64,000 bases of DNA from Bin87 sp965220105 (GCA_965220105.1 OZ244811.1:1922001-1986000), one strand, 5' to 3'. Positions 18,794 to 27,349 are shown, counted from the stretch's first letter. The notes: a model not told the origin generated them from the letters alone. Numbers and translations: made by a program.

Positions 18794-19255
18794 ATGTCCA
18801 CCAACTCGCAGCTACAACAGGCCATGGCGACTCTCCGGCTGTCCCTGGCCGAGATTCGTCACAAAGAAGAGCAGCTGGACGCCTCCATAAGCCAGTTCCG
18901 TACGCAGATGCGTCGGCTCCCCCGCCAGAACATCTATGGCCGGGCTCCCCTGGAAATGGCATTGTCGGCCATGGGCGAGGTGGAGGAGCGGTTGCAGGAC
19001 GCCGAAGCCACCCGTCGCCGACTGCTGACAGTCAAGAAAGCCGCTCAAGAAGAACTCGCCGCGCTGGAATCGGTGCAGCAGGTGGACGAAGCCCGCAAGT
19101 CCCTCGCCCAGCTCAAGCAGCAATCCCGAGGGTTGCCGCCGTCCGATGAAGCCGCCGCCGAAATCCGACGCCTGGAACACTTCATCGCCCAGCACAGCCG
19201 CCGCGCCGAGCAGACCATCACCGCCAACTTCCAGGAACGCCGCGAGCAGGGGTAA
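18794..19255 (+). CDS. coiled-coil hypothetical protein
   Basis: About 153 aa, nearly all helical with heptad-like leucines and many E/K/R/Q (LRLSLAEIRHKEEQLDASIS, RLQDAEATRRRLLTVKKAAQ). No signal peptide or membrane segment. I do not recognise a family. The ATG at 18794 is preferred over the GTG at 18785 because GGAG sits 8 bases before it. It follows the aminotransferase by about 90 bp on the same strand and may be cotranscribed. The frame is clean, which supports a real gene. Confidence 0.7.
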   Translation: MSTNSQLQQAMATLRLSLAEIRHKEEQLDASISQFRTQMRRLPRQNIYGRAPLEMALSAMGEVEERLQDAEATRRRLLTVKKAAQEELAALESVQQVDEARKSLAQLKQQSRGLPPSDEAAAEIRRLEHFIAQHSRRAEQTITANFQERREQG

Positions 19256-19306
19256 CGGCGCCGCTGCTCCCTCCACAGCAAGGGGTGGGCATTTGGGCGG
19301 CGACTA

Positions 19307-19350
19307 TCCCCTCCCCTCCCCCTTGATGGGAGAGGGCCAGGGTGAGGGTG
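19307..19350. repeat. CCCTCCCC...GGGAGAGGG dispersed hairpin repeat
   Basis: A G/C-rich stem (CCCCCTTGATGGGAGAGGG) followed by GGTGAGGGTG. Relatives occur at 23891-24003, 25770-25810, 26702-26748 and 28640-28675, always between genes. Confidence 0.7.
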
Positions 19351-19369
19351 AAGCAGCATCGGGCGCTGA

Positions 19370-19382
19370 TATACTGGCTTCA
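19370..19382 (+). promoter_or_regulatory. -10 box consistent with leaderless transcript of the AAA gene
   Basis: TATACT at 19370-19375 ends 7 bases before the ATG at 19382, so transcription would start at or next to the start codon. No Shine-Dalgarno sequence precedes this ATG. The geometry equals that of the vapB promoter at 25000. The -35 region is poor. Confidence 0.4.
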
Positions 19383-20693
19383 TGGACTCCATAACGCTCG
19401 AAAACTACCGTTGCTTCGGCGAAAAACAAACCGCGCGCCTGGCTCCGCTGACGCTGTTGGTTGGCCCCAACAGCACCGGGAAAACATCGTTCCTGGCGCT
19501 GATACGGGCACTTTGGGATACGGTCTTCGGTGAATCGATTACCCAATTTCCGGGAGTTCCCATACGATCTGGGTTCGTTCCAGGACATAGCCCACAGTCG
19601 CGGGGCCAGGGGTAGTCAAGCCAGCGAATTTGGGGCCGGATTCGACTTTTCACCCATAGAAACAATGGAAGGCTCGCCTGTCCACATGTGGGTCACTTTC
19701 GAGAATCGTGACACCGCTCCCTTTCCCAGATTTACTAGCGCGGTGTCCACCGAAGTAACGTGGGAGATATGTGCCGGCGGAGAGGGTGCGTCGCAAGGGA
19801 GATTTCGTGTCGGCGACGGAGAATGGCAACCCTATCCGATGCTTGAAGGGAACATAGAACTTCATGGCCGGTTCCCTTTGTCGACCCAGTTATCGCGGCT
19901 GCACCGGACTTTTCCGCATAGGAATAGTTTCGATCCCTCCGAAAGTGACATTGATTATACCCCGATGATGGAATTAGGGGCTGTGATTTTTGCAGTGCGG
20001 AATTTTTTGCGCCGTCCGTTTGCCAATGCAGCCATCCGCTCTCGGCCACAACGGAGGTACGACCCAATGCTTCAGACGCCGGACGCTCAGGGAGAATACA
20101 TACCAAGCTACTTGGCTGGGTTGGCCCGGTCTGACCCTGACGAATGGCAGTCGTTAAAGCGCCGTCTAGAGAGATTCGGGGACCAATCAGGATTATTCGA
20201 CGAAATCTCCGTCAGATCACTCGGAAAATCGGACGGCGACCCTTTTCAACTGCAAATCCGCAAGTTCGGGAAGCGTAGAAAGGGCCGACCTCGTAACCTG
20301 ATTGACGTTGGGTACGGTATCAGCCAAGTGTTGCCCACTTTGACCGAAGTTTTTCGCGCAAACGGACCCTCGACTTTTCTCTTGCAGCAACCGGAAGTGC
20401 ACTTGCACCCCAGCGCTCAGGCGGCGTTAGGTACCCTGTTCTGCTCCGTCGCCGCCGGGGGCCGCCAACTGGTAATCGAAACCCACAGCGACTACATCAT
20501 CGACCGGGTGCGGATGGACGTGCGCGACGGAACCACCGGCCTCAAGCCTGAGGACGTATCAATCCTCTACTTTGAACCGGGCGATTTGGATGTGAAGATT
20601 CACTCGATTCGCATAGACCAAGCCGGGAACGTGCTGGATGCACCGCATTCATATGGAAAGTTCTTCATGGATGAGGTTAGTAGGTCTAGGTAG
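19382..20693 (+). pseudogene. AAA ATPase (AAA_15/DUF3696-like), frameshifted and 3'-truncated by IS256
   Basis: The N-terminus MDSITLENYRCFGEKQTARL with Walker A VGPNSTGKTSF is a RecF/OLD-type ABC ATPase head. A frame change between about 19515 and 19545 leads to NRLPNFREFPYDLGSFQDIA and onward. The C-terminal half has the signature (VGYGISQVLP), Walker B region FLLQQPEVHLHPSAQAALG and the His switch VIETHSDYIIDRVR, as in DUF3696-type ATPases. IS256 interrupts the last codons at 20689. Removing it and one 8-bp target repeat restores EVSRSIGLRRK and a stop overlapping the next gene's ATG. The intact protein would have been about 441 aa. Likely partner: the PIN protein downstream. Confidence 0.8.
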
Positions 20694-22052
20694 TGTCCCG
20701 TCAATAGGTGTAAAAGCGCGTCATCCCTTTTGATGTTGATTAGGTCGCTGTGTCCAGCATATTGGGCGTCGGCAGTGCCTCGTTGCCGGCGGCGTTGGGG
20801 ATGGTGAGGTAGCGGCGGGCTTCGGCCCATTCGTCGTGCTGCTCGGCCAGCACCGCGCCCACCAGGCGCCGCGCCGACAGCCGGTTGGGGAAGATGCCCA
20901 CCACATCAGTGCGGCGCCTTATCTCCCGGTTCAGCCGTTCCTGCGGGTTGTTGGACCACAGCTTCTGCCAGTGGGCCACTGGGAAGGCCGTGAAGGCCAG
21001 GAGGTCCGGCGCGGCGTCCGCCAGCAGCTCCGCCACCTGGGGAAAGGGCTCCCGAAGTTGTTCCACCACTCGGTCTAGTTGGCCGTGGACCTCGGCGGGA
21101 GACAGTTGCTGGTAGATGGTGCGTACCATGGTGGCCACGCCAGGTTGGGCACGCTTGGGCACTCGGGTGAGCAGGTTGGCCATGAAGTGAGTGCGGCAGC
21201 GCTGCCAGCTGGCTCCAGCAAACACCGCGGCGATGGCGTTCTTCAGCCCCTGGTGGGCATCGGAGGTAACCAGTTCCACCCCGCTGAGCCCCCGAGCGGT
21301 CAGCGACCGCAGGAAGGCCAGCCAGAAGGCGCCGTCCTCGCTGGCGCCCACGTCCATACCCAGGATCTCACGCTGCCCGTCGGCATTGACCCCCGTCGCC
21401 ACCACCACGCAGACGTTGACGATGCGACCGCCCTCCCGCACCTTCTGGGTCAGGCCGTCCAGCCACACGTAGGGGTAGGGGCCACCGTCCAGGGGCCGAC
21501 CCAGGAAACTCTCCACCACCTCGTCCAGTTGCTCGCAGATGCGCGACACCTGGCTGCTGGAGATGCCGTCGCAGCCCAGAGATTTGATCAGGTCATCCAC
21601 CCTCCTGGTGGACACGCCTTCTACATAGGCTTGCTGGATCACCGACAGCAGCGCCTTCTCACTGCGCCGCCGTGGTTCCAGCAGGCTGGGGAAGTAGCTG
21701 CCCTCCCGCAGCTTGGGAATGTGCAACTCCATGGTGCCCACCCGAGTATCCCAGGTGCGGTTGCGGTAGCCGTTGCGGTAGGTGACCCGCTCCGAGCTGC
21801 GTTCGCCGTGATCAGCGCCGATCTGGGCGGAAACCTCGGCGTCCATGATGCCGTCCACCAGGACGCGCAGGGCTTCCCGCAGAAAGTCCACGTCTCCGTC
21901 CATACCACGCTTGCGTAATAATTCCAAAAGGTCCATTCTTTGCTTGACCACCGTCGTTCTCCTTGGTTGGGTTGTGACTTCCGATCAAGGATGACGCGGT
22001 GGTTAGCTTTTGGCTACACCGATTCTTTTACACCACCTCCCGGTACTCTACT
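20689..22052 (-). mobile_element. IS256-family element, copy 1 (1364 bp)
   Basis: Bounded by the 8-bp direct repeat TAGGTCTA (20681-20688 and 22053-22060). Imperfect inverted ends share the pattern GTAG.GT.CCG and GTGTAAAAG. The nearly identical copy 2 is at 37706-39070 in the opposite orientation. Confidence 0.9.
20740..21951 (-). CDS. IS256-family transposase (Mutator-like), copy 1
   Basis: 403 aa, open throughout. The catalytic residues are readable: Asp in YPYVWLDGLTQKV, Asp in VELVTSDAHQGLKNA and Glu in NNPQERLNREIRRRTDVVG. The zinc-ligand region WQRCRTHFMANLL is present, as expected for IS256 transposases of about 400 aa. It differs from copy 2 at a handful of residues. The ATG at 21951 is preceded by AAGGAG. 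Probably functional. Confidence 0.93.
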   Translation of the reverse strand: MVKQRMDLLELLRKRGMDGDVDFLREALRVLVDGIMDAEVSAQIGADHGERSSERVTYRNGYRNRTWDTRVGTMELHIPKLREGSYFPSLLEPRRRSEKALLSVIQQAYVEGVSTRRVDDLIKSLGCDGISSSQVSRICEQLDEVVESFLGRPLDGGPYPYVWLDGLTQKVREGGRIVNVCVVVATGVNADGQREILGMDVGASEDGAFWLAFLRSLTARGLSGVELVTSDAHQGLKNAIAAVFAGASWQRCRTHFMANLLTRVPKRAQPGVATMVRTIYQQLSPAEVHGQLDRVVEQLREPFPQVAELLADAAPDLLAFTAFPVAHWQKLWSNNPQERLNREIRRRTDVVGIFPNRLSARRLVGAVLAEQHDEWAEARRYLTIPNAAGNEALPTPNMLDTAT

Positions 22053-22076
22053 TAGGTCTATCGGCCTTCGCAGGAA

Positions 22077-22559
22077 ATGAGGGTGTGCGCGATACTTGAT
22101 AACAGCACCAGGGACGAGGTTTTTGGGAATACGCCGACTGATAGGGGCCAGGTTTTCTACGAGTGGATTAATCAGGGGTATGGCCGTTTAGTAATAGGCG
22201 GCACTCAGCTCCGGGATGAACTCGGTGGGAACAATGAGCAGCCCGGTTCTGTGAACTTCCGAAGGTGGCTTCCCACTGCTATACGGCTTGGCCGCGTTGC
22301 CCAACCGAATGACGACACGGTAGTGGATGCGGCAGCCAAAGCTTTGAAGACGCAAGGGATTTGTCAATCCAATGACCCTCACGTTCTCGCCCTGGCACAG
22401 CATACCGGGGCGCAGTTGCTGTACACCAACGACCAGGCGTTGCAGCGTGATTTCGGGAACCGCGCCATTATCGGCGGTATAGGCGGCAAGGTTTATCCCA
22501 ATACGGATTATCGCGAGTTCTTGAACAACCGTCGCAACCGCCGTTTGTGCAACAGGTGA
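22077..22559 (+). CDS. PIN-domain-like protein paired with the AAA ATPase
   Basis: 160 aa. Acidic residues spaced as in PIN nucleases: Asp in CAILDNSTRDEVFG, Asp in CQSNDPHVLALAQ and Asp in LLYTNDQALQRDF. The DPHVLALA-x-LLYTND pattern is typical of PIN toxins. Its ATG overlaps the original stop of the AAA gene (ATGA), so the two formed one translational unit before IS256 landed 25 bp upstream. That insertion probably cuts this gene off from its promoter. Family knowledge: ATPase + PIN pairs behave as toxin-antitoxin or abortive-infection modules; here that is inference. Confidence 0.75.
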   Translation: MRVCAILDNSTRDEVFGNTPTDRGQVFYEWINQGYGRLVIGGTQLRDELGGNNEQPGSVNFRRWLPTAIRLGRVAQPNDDTVVDAAAKALKTQGICQSNDPHVLALAQHTGAQLLYTNDQALQRDFGNRAIIGGIGGKVYPNTDYREFLNNRRNRRLCNR

Positions 22560-22640
22560 TAATCTATTTCCAACCGCCCTCTATGGTATATTGAGCCGGC
22601 AATTTCGCTGCTAATCCATGCCCGCCAGGAGCGCTTTACA

Positions 22641-23879
22641 ATGGCCAGCAACCCGTCGTCCAGCGCAGATATCACCCAGATCTCCGATGGCACCATCACC
22701 TCCCCGCCGGGCTTCTCCGCCGGCGGCGTTTTCATCGGGCTAAAGAGCCGGGGGGAGGACAAACTTGACCTGGCGCTGCTGGTTTCGGACACCACCTGTT
22801 CGGTGGGCGGTGTGTTCACCACTTCCTCCATCCGTTCGGCCACCGTCGACCTGGACCGGGAGCGCGTCGCCCGGGGCCAGGCTCGCGCCCTCATCGTCAA
22901 CGCCGGCATCGCCAATACCTGCGTCGGCCCCCAGGGTTACAAGGACGCCGAGGAGATGACCCGCCTGGCCGCCAATACCCTGGGCCTCACCACCGAAGAC
23001 GTGCTGGTGTGCAGCACCGGCGTCATCGGCGTGGAGCTGCCCATGTCTCTCATCCGTTCCGGCGTAACGGCGATTTCCCTCGACGCGAGCGGCGGAAACC
23101 AGCTCGCCCGGGCCATGATGACCACCGACACCCACCCCAAGGAAACCGCCGTATCCTTCACCGCCTCCAGCGGCCAGACCATCACCATCGGCGGCGTGGC
23201 CAAGGGGTCGGGCATGATCCACCCCAACATGGCGACCATGCTGTCCTTCGCTGCCACCGACGCCGCCGTCGACCCGGGATTTCTGCAAACCACCGTGAAG
23301 GCGGTGGCTGACGAGACCTACAACATGCTCACGGTGGACGGCGACAGCAGCACCAACGATACGTTCCTCGCTTTCGCCAACGGGCAGGCCGGCAACCCGG
23401 TAATCGACGACCGCTCGCCCGACGCCGCCGCCTTCCGCAGCGCGCTCCACCGGGTCTGCACCGATCTGACCCGCATGCTGGCCCGCGACGGCGAGGGCGC
23501 TTCGCGCCTCATAACGGTGCAGGTGGACGGCGCCCGCAGCGACGTCGACGCCCGCAAGGCCGCCAAGACCATCGCCGGCAGCAACCTGGTGAAGTCCGCG
23601 GTCTACGGGGCCGACCCCAACTGGGGCCGCCTGATGATGGCCCTGGGCCGCAGCGGCGCCGAGGCCGTCGAGGAGCACGTCGACCTCTTCGTCAACGGTG
23701 TTTGCATCATGGAAGCCGGCACTCCAATACCATTCCATCGAGATGCTGTGGTGGCGTTGATGTCCACCGATCAGGTGGACTTTCGGGTCAGCCTGAACCT
23801 GGCCGACGGGGCCGCCACCGCCTTCGGTTGCGACCTCACCGAGCAGTACGTCATCATCAACAGCGCCTACACCACCTAG
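22641..23879 (+). CDS. argJ: bifunctional glutamate N-acetyltransferase / amino-acid acetyltransferase
   Basis: 412 aa ornithine acetyltransferase family. It transfers acetyl from N-acetylornithine to glutamate (and possibly from acetyl-CoA), closing the acetyl cycle of arginine synthesis in the cytoplasm. The self-cleavage site is visible as GSGMIHPNMATML: the precursor is cut before Thr199, which becomes the nucleophile. LVKSAVYGADPNWGRLMMAL and the C-terminal LTEQYVIINSAYTT are conserved. AGGAG precedes the ATG at 22641 at a suitable distance. argB follows on the same strand after a 165-bp gap carrying a hairpin repeat. Confidence 0.95.
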   Translation: MASNPSSSADITQISDGTITSPPGFSAGGVFIGLKSRGEDKLDLALLVSDTTCSVGGVFTTSSIRSATVDLDRERVARGQARALIVNAGIANTCVGPQGYKDAEEMTRLAANTLGLTTEDVLVCSTGVIGVELPMSLIRSGVTAISLDASGGNQLARAMMTTDTHPKETAVSFTASSGQTITIGGVAKGSGMIHPNMATMLSFAATDAAVDPGFLQTTVKAVADETYNMLTVDGDSSTNDTFLAFANGQAGNPVIDDRSPDAAAFRSALHRVCTDLTRMLARDGEGASRLITVQVDGARSDVDARKAAKTIAGSNLVKSAVYGADPNWGRLMMALGRSGAEAVEEHVDLFVNGVCIMEAGTPIPFHRDAVVALMSTDQVDFRVSLNLADGAATAFGCDLTEQYVIINSAYTT

Positions 23880-23890
23880 AGATTACTTGT

Positions 23891-24003
23891 CCCCTCTCCC
23901 TTGATGGGAGAGGGTGAGGGTGAAAAACCTCGAATAGCCATTCGTTCCGGGCCCGGCGGGGGGTTCCCCCTCACCCCAGCCATCTCCCACCAGGGGAGCG
24001 GGA
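23891..24003. repeat. two CCCTCTCCC-type hairpin repeats between argJ and argB
   Basis: CCCCTCTCCCTTGATGGGAG with AGGGTGAGGGTG at 23891-23922, and an inverted relative CCCCCTCACCCCAGCCATCT with CCCACCAGGGGAG to about 23998. The pair could form nested hairpins and act as a partial terminator or mRNA stabiliser between the two arginine genes. Confidence 0.6.
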
Positions 24004-24044
24004 GCCGCCGGCGCCACAGCATCAGCCATTGAGCACCGCAAACC

Positions 24045-24848
24045 GTGTCGCAACCATCCAAACCGGCCCCCATCGTCGTTAAAATCGGCGGCAGCACCCT
24101 GGGCAGAAATGATACATCGTTGCAGGATTTGGTGGAATTGCACCGGGCGGGGCGGCCCGTGGTCATCGTTCACGGTGGGGGCAACGTCATCAGCGAGTGG
24201 ATGCGGCGGCAGAACCTGGCGCCCAACTTTGTCAACGGTCTCAGGGTCACCGACGCCCCTGCGCTGGAGATTGTCGTCGCCGTCCTGGGCGGCTTGGTGA
24301 ACAAGGAACTGACCGCCCAGCTGCAGAACCTGGGCGCGCCCACCATCGGCCTCAGCGGCATGGACGGTTGCCTTTTGCAGGCCTGGGTCGCCAACCCCGA
24401 ACTCGGCTACGTCGGGGAGATCGCCCGGGTCGACACCACACCCGTCGATGCCATCGTCGCCGCCGGTTTCATCCCCATGATTTCGCCCATCGCCGTGGAT
24501 GTTACCGACGGCAGCGACCACGCCGGGCAACCCCTCAACGTCAACGGCGATACGGCAGCCGGTGCTCTCGCCCACGCCCTGGGGGCGGAGCGGGTCATCT
24601 TCCTGACCGACGTCGCCGGCGTCATGGATAACGGCGGGCGGGTGATTCCGCGCCTGAACTCCCGCACCGCTGAGAACCTGCGTAACTCAGGCGTGGCCCG
24701 CGGCGGGATGCTGCCCAAGCTGGATGCCTGCCTGGCCGCGCTGACCGACCACGCCGTTCCCAGCGCTCATATCATCGACGGGCGGGAGCCTGGCGCCCTG
24801 ATGGAGTGCATCAACGGCAACCCCATCGGCACCCGCATTACGCCGTAG
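24045..24848 (+). CDS. argB: acetylglutamate kinase
   Basis: 267 aa amino-acid kinase fold; phosphorylates N-acetylglutamate in arginine biosynthesis. VVKIGGSTLG is the phosphate-binding Lys/Gly loop, VIVHGGGNVISEW the second glycine loop, and PLNVNGDTAAGALAHALGAE with FLTDVAGVM the nucleotide and substrate region. The C-terminus GGMLPKLDACLAAL fits. The start is a GTG at 24045; no ATG gives a proper N-terminus. It follows argJ, as in many arg clusters, while argD lies 2.5 kb further on. Confidence 0.93.
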   Translation: MSQPSKPAPIVVKIGGSTLGRNDTSLQDLVELHRAGRPVVIVHGGGNVISEWMRRQNLAPNFVNGLRVTDAPALEIVVAVLGGLVNKELTAQLQNLGAPTIGLSGMDGCLLQAWVANPELGYVGEIARVDTTPVDAIVAAGFIPMISPIAVDVTDGSDHAGQPLNVNGDTAAGALAHALGAERVIFLTDVAGVMDNGGRVIPRLNSRTAENLRNSGVARGGMLPKLDACLAALTDHAVPSAHIIDGREPGALMECINGNPIGTRITP

Positions 24849-24976
24849 GCAGCGCTTAACGCCGTCCAACCAGTTCCTTGCCAGGCAGTTCGAGGGTGTC
24901 CTTCAACAGCCTCATAATGAATGGTAACCGGCCGGATCTCGCCGTTCAGGGGACACCCGGGCCCGAGCAGTGCATC

Positions 24977-25005
24977 TTGACATCAAACAGATCGCGCACT
25001 ATGAT
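24977..25005 (+). promoter_or_regulatory. consensus sigma-70 promoter of vapB, apparently leaderless
   Basis: TTGACA (24977-24982), exactly 17 bases, TATGAT (25000-25005), then 6 bases to the ATG at 25012. The expected transcription start coincides with the A of the start codon, and there is no Shine-Dalgarno sequence. Confidence 0.7.
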
Positions 25006-25011
25006 GCGGGC

Positions 25012-25272
25012 ATGAGAACCACGTTGACTTTGGACGACGATTTGGCCGATGCCCTACGGGAGCGTGCGTTCCTCATGAATCTGCCTTTCAAACAGGTGGT
25101 GAACGACGCGATACGACGGGGGCTGTCTCCTGAGGCTTCACCGGATCGTGTGCCACGTTTCAGGGTAGTTCCCAACAAGAGCGGGTTCGCGCCTGGCGTC
25201 GACCCTTTGCGTCTGAATCAGCTCAACGACCAGCTCCAAGCCGAGGAATTCGGCGCAGCGGACTCGCCTTGA
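25012..25272 (+). CDS. VapB-like antitoxin
   Basis: 86 aa. The N-terminus MRTTLTLDDDLADALRERAF is a ribbon-helix-helix antitoxin opening; the C-terminal tail (RLNQLNDQLQAEEFGAADSP) should bind and block the toxin. The start at 25012 is chosen over an upstream in-frame ATG because a perfect promoter overlaps the latter and because antitoxins begin at MRTTL. Its stop overlaps the toxin's TTG start (TTGA). Autoregulation with the toxin is usual for the family. Confidence 0.85.
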   Translation: MRTTLTLDDDLADALRERAFLMNLPFKQVVNDAIRRGLSPEASPDRVPRFRVVPNKSGFAPGVDPLRLNQLNDQLQAEEFGAADSP

Positions 25273-25703
25273 TAGTCCCAGACGTGAACCTGTTAGTGTA
25301 TGCCTATAACGACGCGGTCCAGTGGCACGAGCCGGCGTTGCGGTGGTGGGAAGATATGGTGAACGGCACCGAACGGGTGGGGATCCCGTGGGTGGTAACC
25401 ACCGGTTTTATGCGGCTCATGACCCACCCGAGGTTGTTGGCTGTGCCGATCGACGGCGCTCAAGCCATCGATGTCGTGGCGGAATGGTTCCGGTTTCCCA
25501 ACGTAGTGCCCATCAATCCAGGGACCGACCATCTCACCTACCTGCGGCGCAACTTGGAAGCCGCCGGGGTGGGAGGAAACCTGGTTACCGATTGTCACCT
25601 GGCCGCATTGGCCATGGAGTACCAGGCTGAGTTGCACTCCAACGATACCGACTTCAGCCGCTTCCCAGGCCTTCGCTGGCGTAATCCTCTGACGCCGGTG
25701 TGA
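25269..25703 (+). CDS. VapC-like PIN toxin
   Basis: 144 aa PIN nuclease. Acidic residues: Asp in IVPDVNLLVYAYN, Glu in the HEPALRWWEDM helix, Asp in NLVTDCHLAALAMEY and Asp in LHSNDTDFSRFPGLRW. The FSRFPGLRWRNPL ending is typical of the large mycobacterial-type VapC group. The start is TTG at 25269, overlapping the antitoxin stop, which ensures coupled translation. Expected activity is cleavage of a specific RNA. Both partners look intact. Confidence 0.88.
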   Translation: MIVPDVNLLVYAYNDAVQWHEPALRWWEDMVNGTERVGIPWVVTTGFMRLMTHPRLLAVPIDGAQAIDVVAEWFRFPNVVPINPGTDHLTYLRRNLEAAGVGGNLVTDCHLAALAMEYQAELHSNDTDFSRFPGLRWRNPLTPV

Positions 25704-25767
25704 ACACGGGACAGCCGCCAGGCCACTGGCTCGCCCGGTCGACTGCCGGGCAACCCCACCCCGATAG

Positions 25768-25893
25768 GCAAAAAAAGCCCCTCTCCCGCCGGGAGAGGGG
25801 TTTGGGGTGAGTGGCGAGGGCCCCTAAGCAGCGATCAGATCTTTCGCTATGGCGTCGGTCATGATGCCGTTGTGGGAGTCCAGGTGGGCAACC
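25768..25893. repeat. 126-bp duplicated segment, copy 1 (terminator plus gene-end fragment)
   Basis: Nearly identical to 26702-26827. It contains the hairpin CCCCTCTCCCGCCGGGAGAG and the last codons (minus strand) of the gene at 26754-27218. In minus orientation the hairpin is followed by TTTTTT, giving a good intrinsic terminator. This copy holds only the 3' scrap of the gene. Confidence 0.8.
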
Positions 25894-25895
25894 AC

Positions 25896-25937
25896 CTCAA
25901 CGACCAACTTAAGGCCGAGGCTTTCGGCGCGGTGGGC
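25896..25937 (+). pseudogene. vapB tail fragment
   Basis: CTCAACGACCAACTTAAGGC and the next 20 bases translate to LNDQLKAEAFGAV, matching the VapB C-terminus LNDQLQAEEFGAA at about 25220-25260. It adjoins the duplicated segment and shows that the region was rearranged through short duplications. Confidence 0.6.
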
Positions 25938-25954
25938 GCTGTCCTCTGGGACAG

Positions 25955-26644
25955 CTATGTACCGTCATCGCCGTTGAATTGAGTGATTCGCTTGGGGTTT
26001 TTGGGCGACAGTGAGTAACGTGATTCCAGGCTGTCTAGCTCTTCCAACACCTTGACTAAGCGCCGACGGGTCTCTGGTTGGCATTGAATCAGGGCGTGAA
26101 TCAGTTCTTGGACCTTACCGTCCGCGCCAGACTGTGTTCTGCGGATTTGTTGCTGACGCGGAATATTGCTTATGCCCACTTGATCGAAGACTATCGTATT
26201 CCAAGCGTAGGCCCATTTCGGTTTCAGTTCATCATTCGGGGAAGGGACCAAGGCTTTGAGTTCGTCCTCGTTGCGGACCGGGACTTGTACTACTTCCACG
26301 TCACGATTTTGCAACTGTTCCAGCTTTGCCATTTTCTTCGACGTGGGCGGAGACGTTACTACGACCTCGATGACCCGCACTGGCCGCAAGTCTTTATCCA
26401 GCAACGCCAAATCGGGTATGCAACCACCGATGGGTTGCATCGAATCGGGAATCACCACACGGTCAACGCCCTCTTTCAGGTTGCCTGATATACTGCCGTC
26501 GATCTTTTTAACGGCTACTGCATCATTGTTGTGCAAGGCATCCCATAGCAAGCCCACAGCGTATTCGTGGAGGAATGACACAGGAAATGCCGGACTACCG
26601 ACGTTCCTATCCCATTCGGCTCCGGGCAGCATCGGATCCGACAT
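25955..26644 (-). CDS. small PD-(D/E)xK-like protein of unknown role
   Basis: 229 aa. The middle (about residues 70-125) has GGCIPDLALLDKDLRPVRVI followed by EVVVTSPPTSKKMAKLEQLQ, a PD...E-x-V arrangement like CoiA-type and other restriction-like nuclease folds. The usual lysine of E-x-K is not clear. The C-terminal half is helical and charged. The ATG at 26644 has GAGGTAAAGG upstream. The gene sits alone, bracketed by two copies of the 126-bp duplication, which suggests it arrived by rearrangement. No exact family assigned. Confidence 0.55.
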   Translation of the reverse strand: MSDPMLPGAEWDRNVGSPAFPVSFLHEYAVGLLWDALHNNDAVAVKKIDGSISGNLKEGVDRVVIPDSMQPIGGCIPDLALLDKDLRPVRVIEVVVTSPPTSKKMAKLEQLQNRDVEVVQVPVRNEDELKALVPSPNDELKPKWAYAWNTIVFDQVGISNIPRQQQIRRTQSGADGKVQELIHALIQCQPETRRRLVKVLEELDSLESRYSLSPKNPKRITQFNGDDGT

Positions 26645-26701
26645 GACCTTTACCTCGTGTAGTAAGTGTAACGAACCGTCCCTGGGCGAGGGCAAGCCTA
26701 T

Positions 26702-26827
26702 AAAAAGCCCCTCTCCCGCCGGGAGAGGGGTTTGGGGTGAGGGGCGAGGGCCCCTAAGCAGCGATCAGATCTTTCGCTATGGCGTCGGTCATGATGCCGT
26801 TGTGGGCGTCCAGGTGGGCAACCACGT
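26702..26827 (-). terminator. intrinsic terminator and 3' end of 26754-27218 gene (duplication copy 2)
   Basis: In minus orientation the stem CCCCTCTCCCGGCGGGAGAG is followed by GGGCTTTTTA. It lies 25-50 bp after the stop of the gene at 26754 and would end its transcript. The whole segment is duplicated at 25768. Confidence 0.7.
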
Positions 26828-27218
26828 CGGCGGTGGCGGCGGCCAGCAGCTCAGCGTCCAGGCCGGCGGCAGCGTCGGTGTAGCCAGCCTCGGCCAGCAG
26901 GGCGGCGGATTGCTCGCGAACCTGCTCCAGCGACCAGGCGACCTGCGCCTCGCTCTCGGTGACGTCCTCGGGGAAGTCCACGTGGGAGCCGCCGGCGCCC
27001 AGCTTATCGTAGCCGCCCTTGTGCCAGTGGCCGCGCGCGCCGTGGGGGTCAAAGCGAATGATTTCCACGCCCTGAACGTCCACGCCGAAAGTGGGGCCGC
27101 CGAACTTGGCCCGCAGGCAGCGCAGGGGCCAGCAGTACAGGGTAACGTCGCCAGTCTTGCTCAGCGGGCGGATCATCACCTTGCCCAAGTAGGACTCGCC
27201 ATCAATCATAGTTGCCAT
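26754..27218 (-). CDS. conserved hypothetical protein, 154 aa
   Basis: A clean small gene: MIRPLSKTGDVTLYCWPLRC, GVDVQGVEIIRFDPHGARGH and a helical, alanine-rich C-terminus. No membrane segment or signal peptide. I do not know its function; the conserved-looking RFDPHGARGHWHKGGYDKLG stretch with three histidines could bind metal. GGAGG lies 10 bases before the ATG at 27218. It is divergent from argD. Confidence 0.7.
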   Translation of the reverse strand: MATMIDGESYLGKVMIRPLSKTGDVTLYCWPLRCLRAKFGGPTFGVDVQGVEIIRFDPHGARGHWHKGGYDKLGAGGSHVDFPEDVTESEAQVAWSLEQVREQSAALLAEAGYTDAAAGLDAELLAAATADVVAHLDAHNGIMTDAIAKDLIAA

Positions 27219-27349
27219 GTTTAAAATTCCTCCAGATGGTCATCGTTGGGATGAGATTTGCTGGAGCGCATGCTATCACAAACGCCAACAACACTGCTCC
27301 CCTTGAAACGGACCCGATTGGGGTGAGGGCAGAGGCTTCCCGCTTGACG

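Noticed and set aside
22740..23738. Long minus-strand frame opposite argJ
   Set aside because: It is a GC-rich antisense shadow of a well-conserved gene, with glycine/valine-rich composition and no ribosome site.
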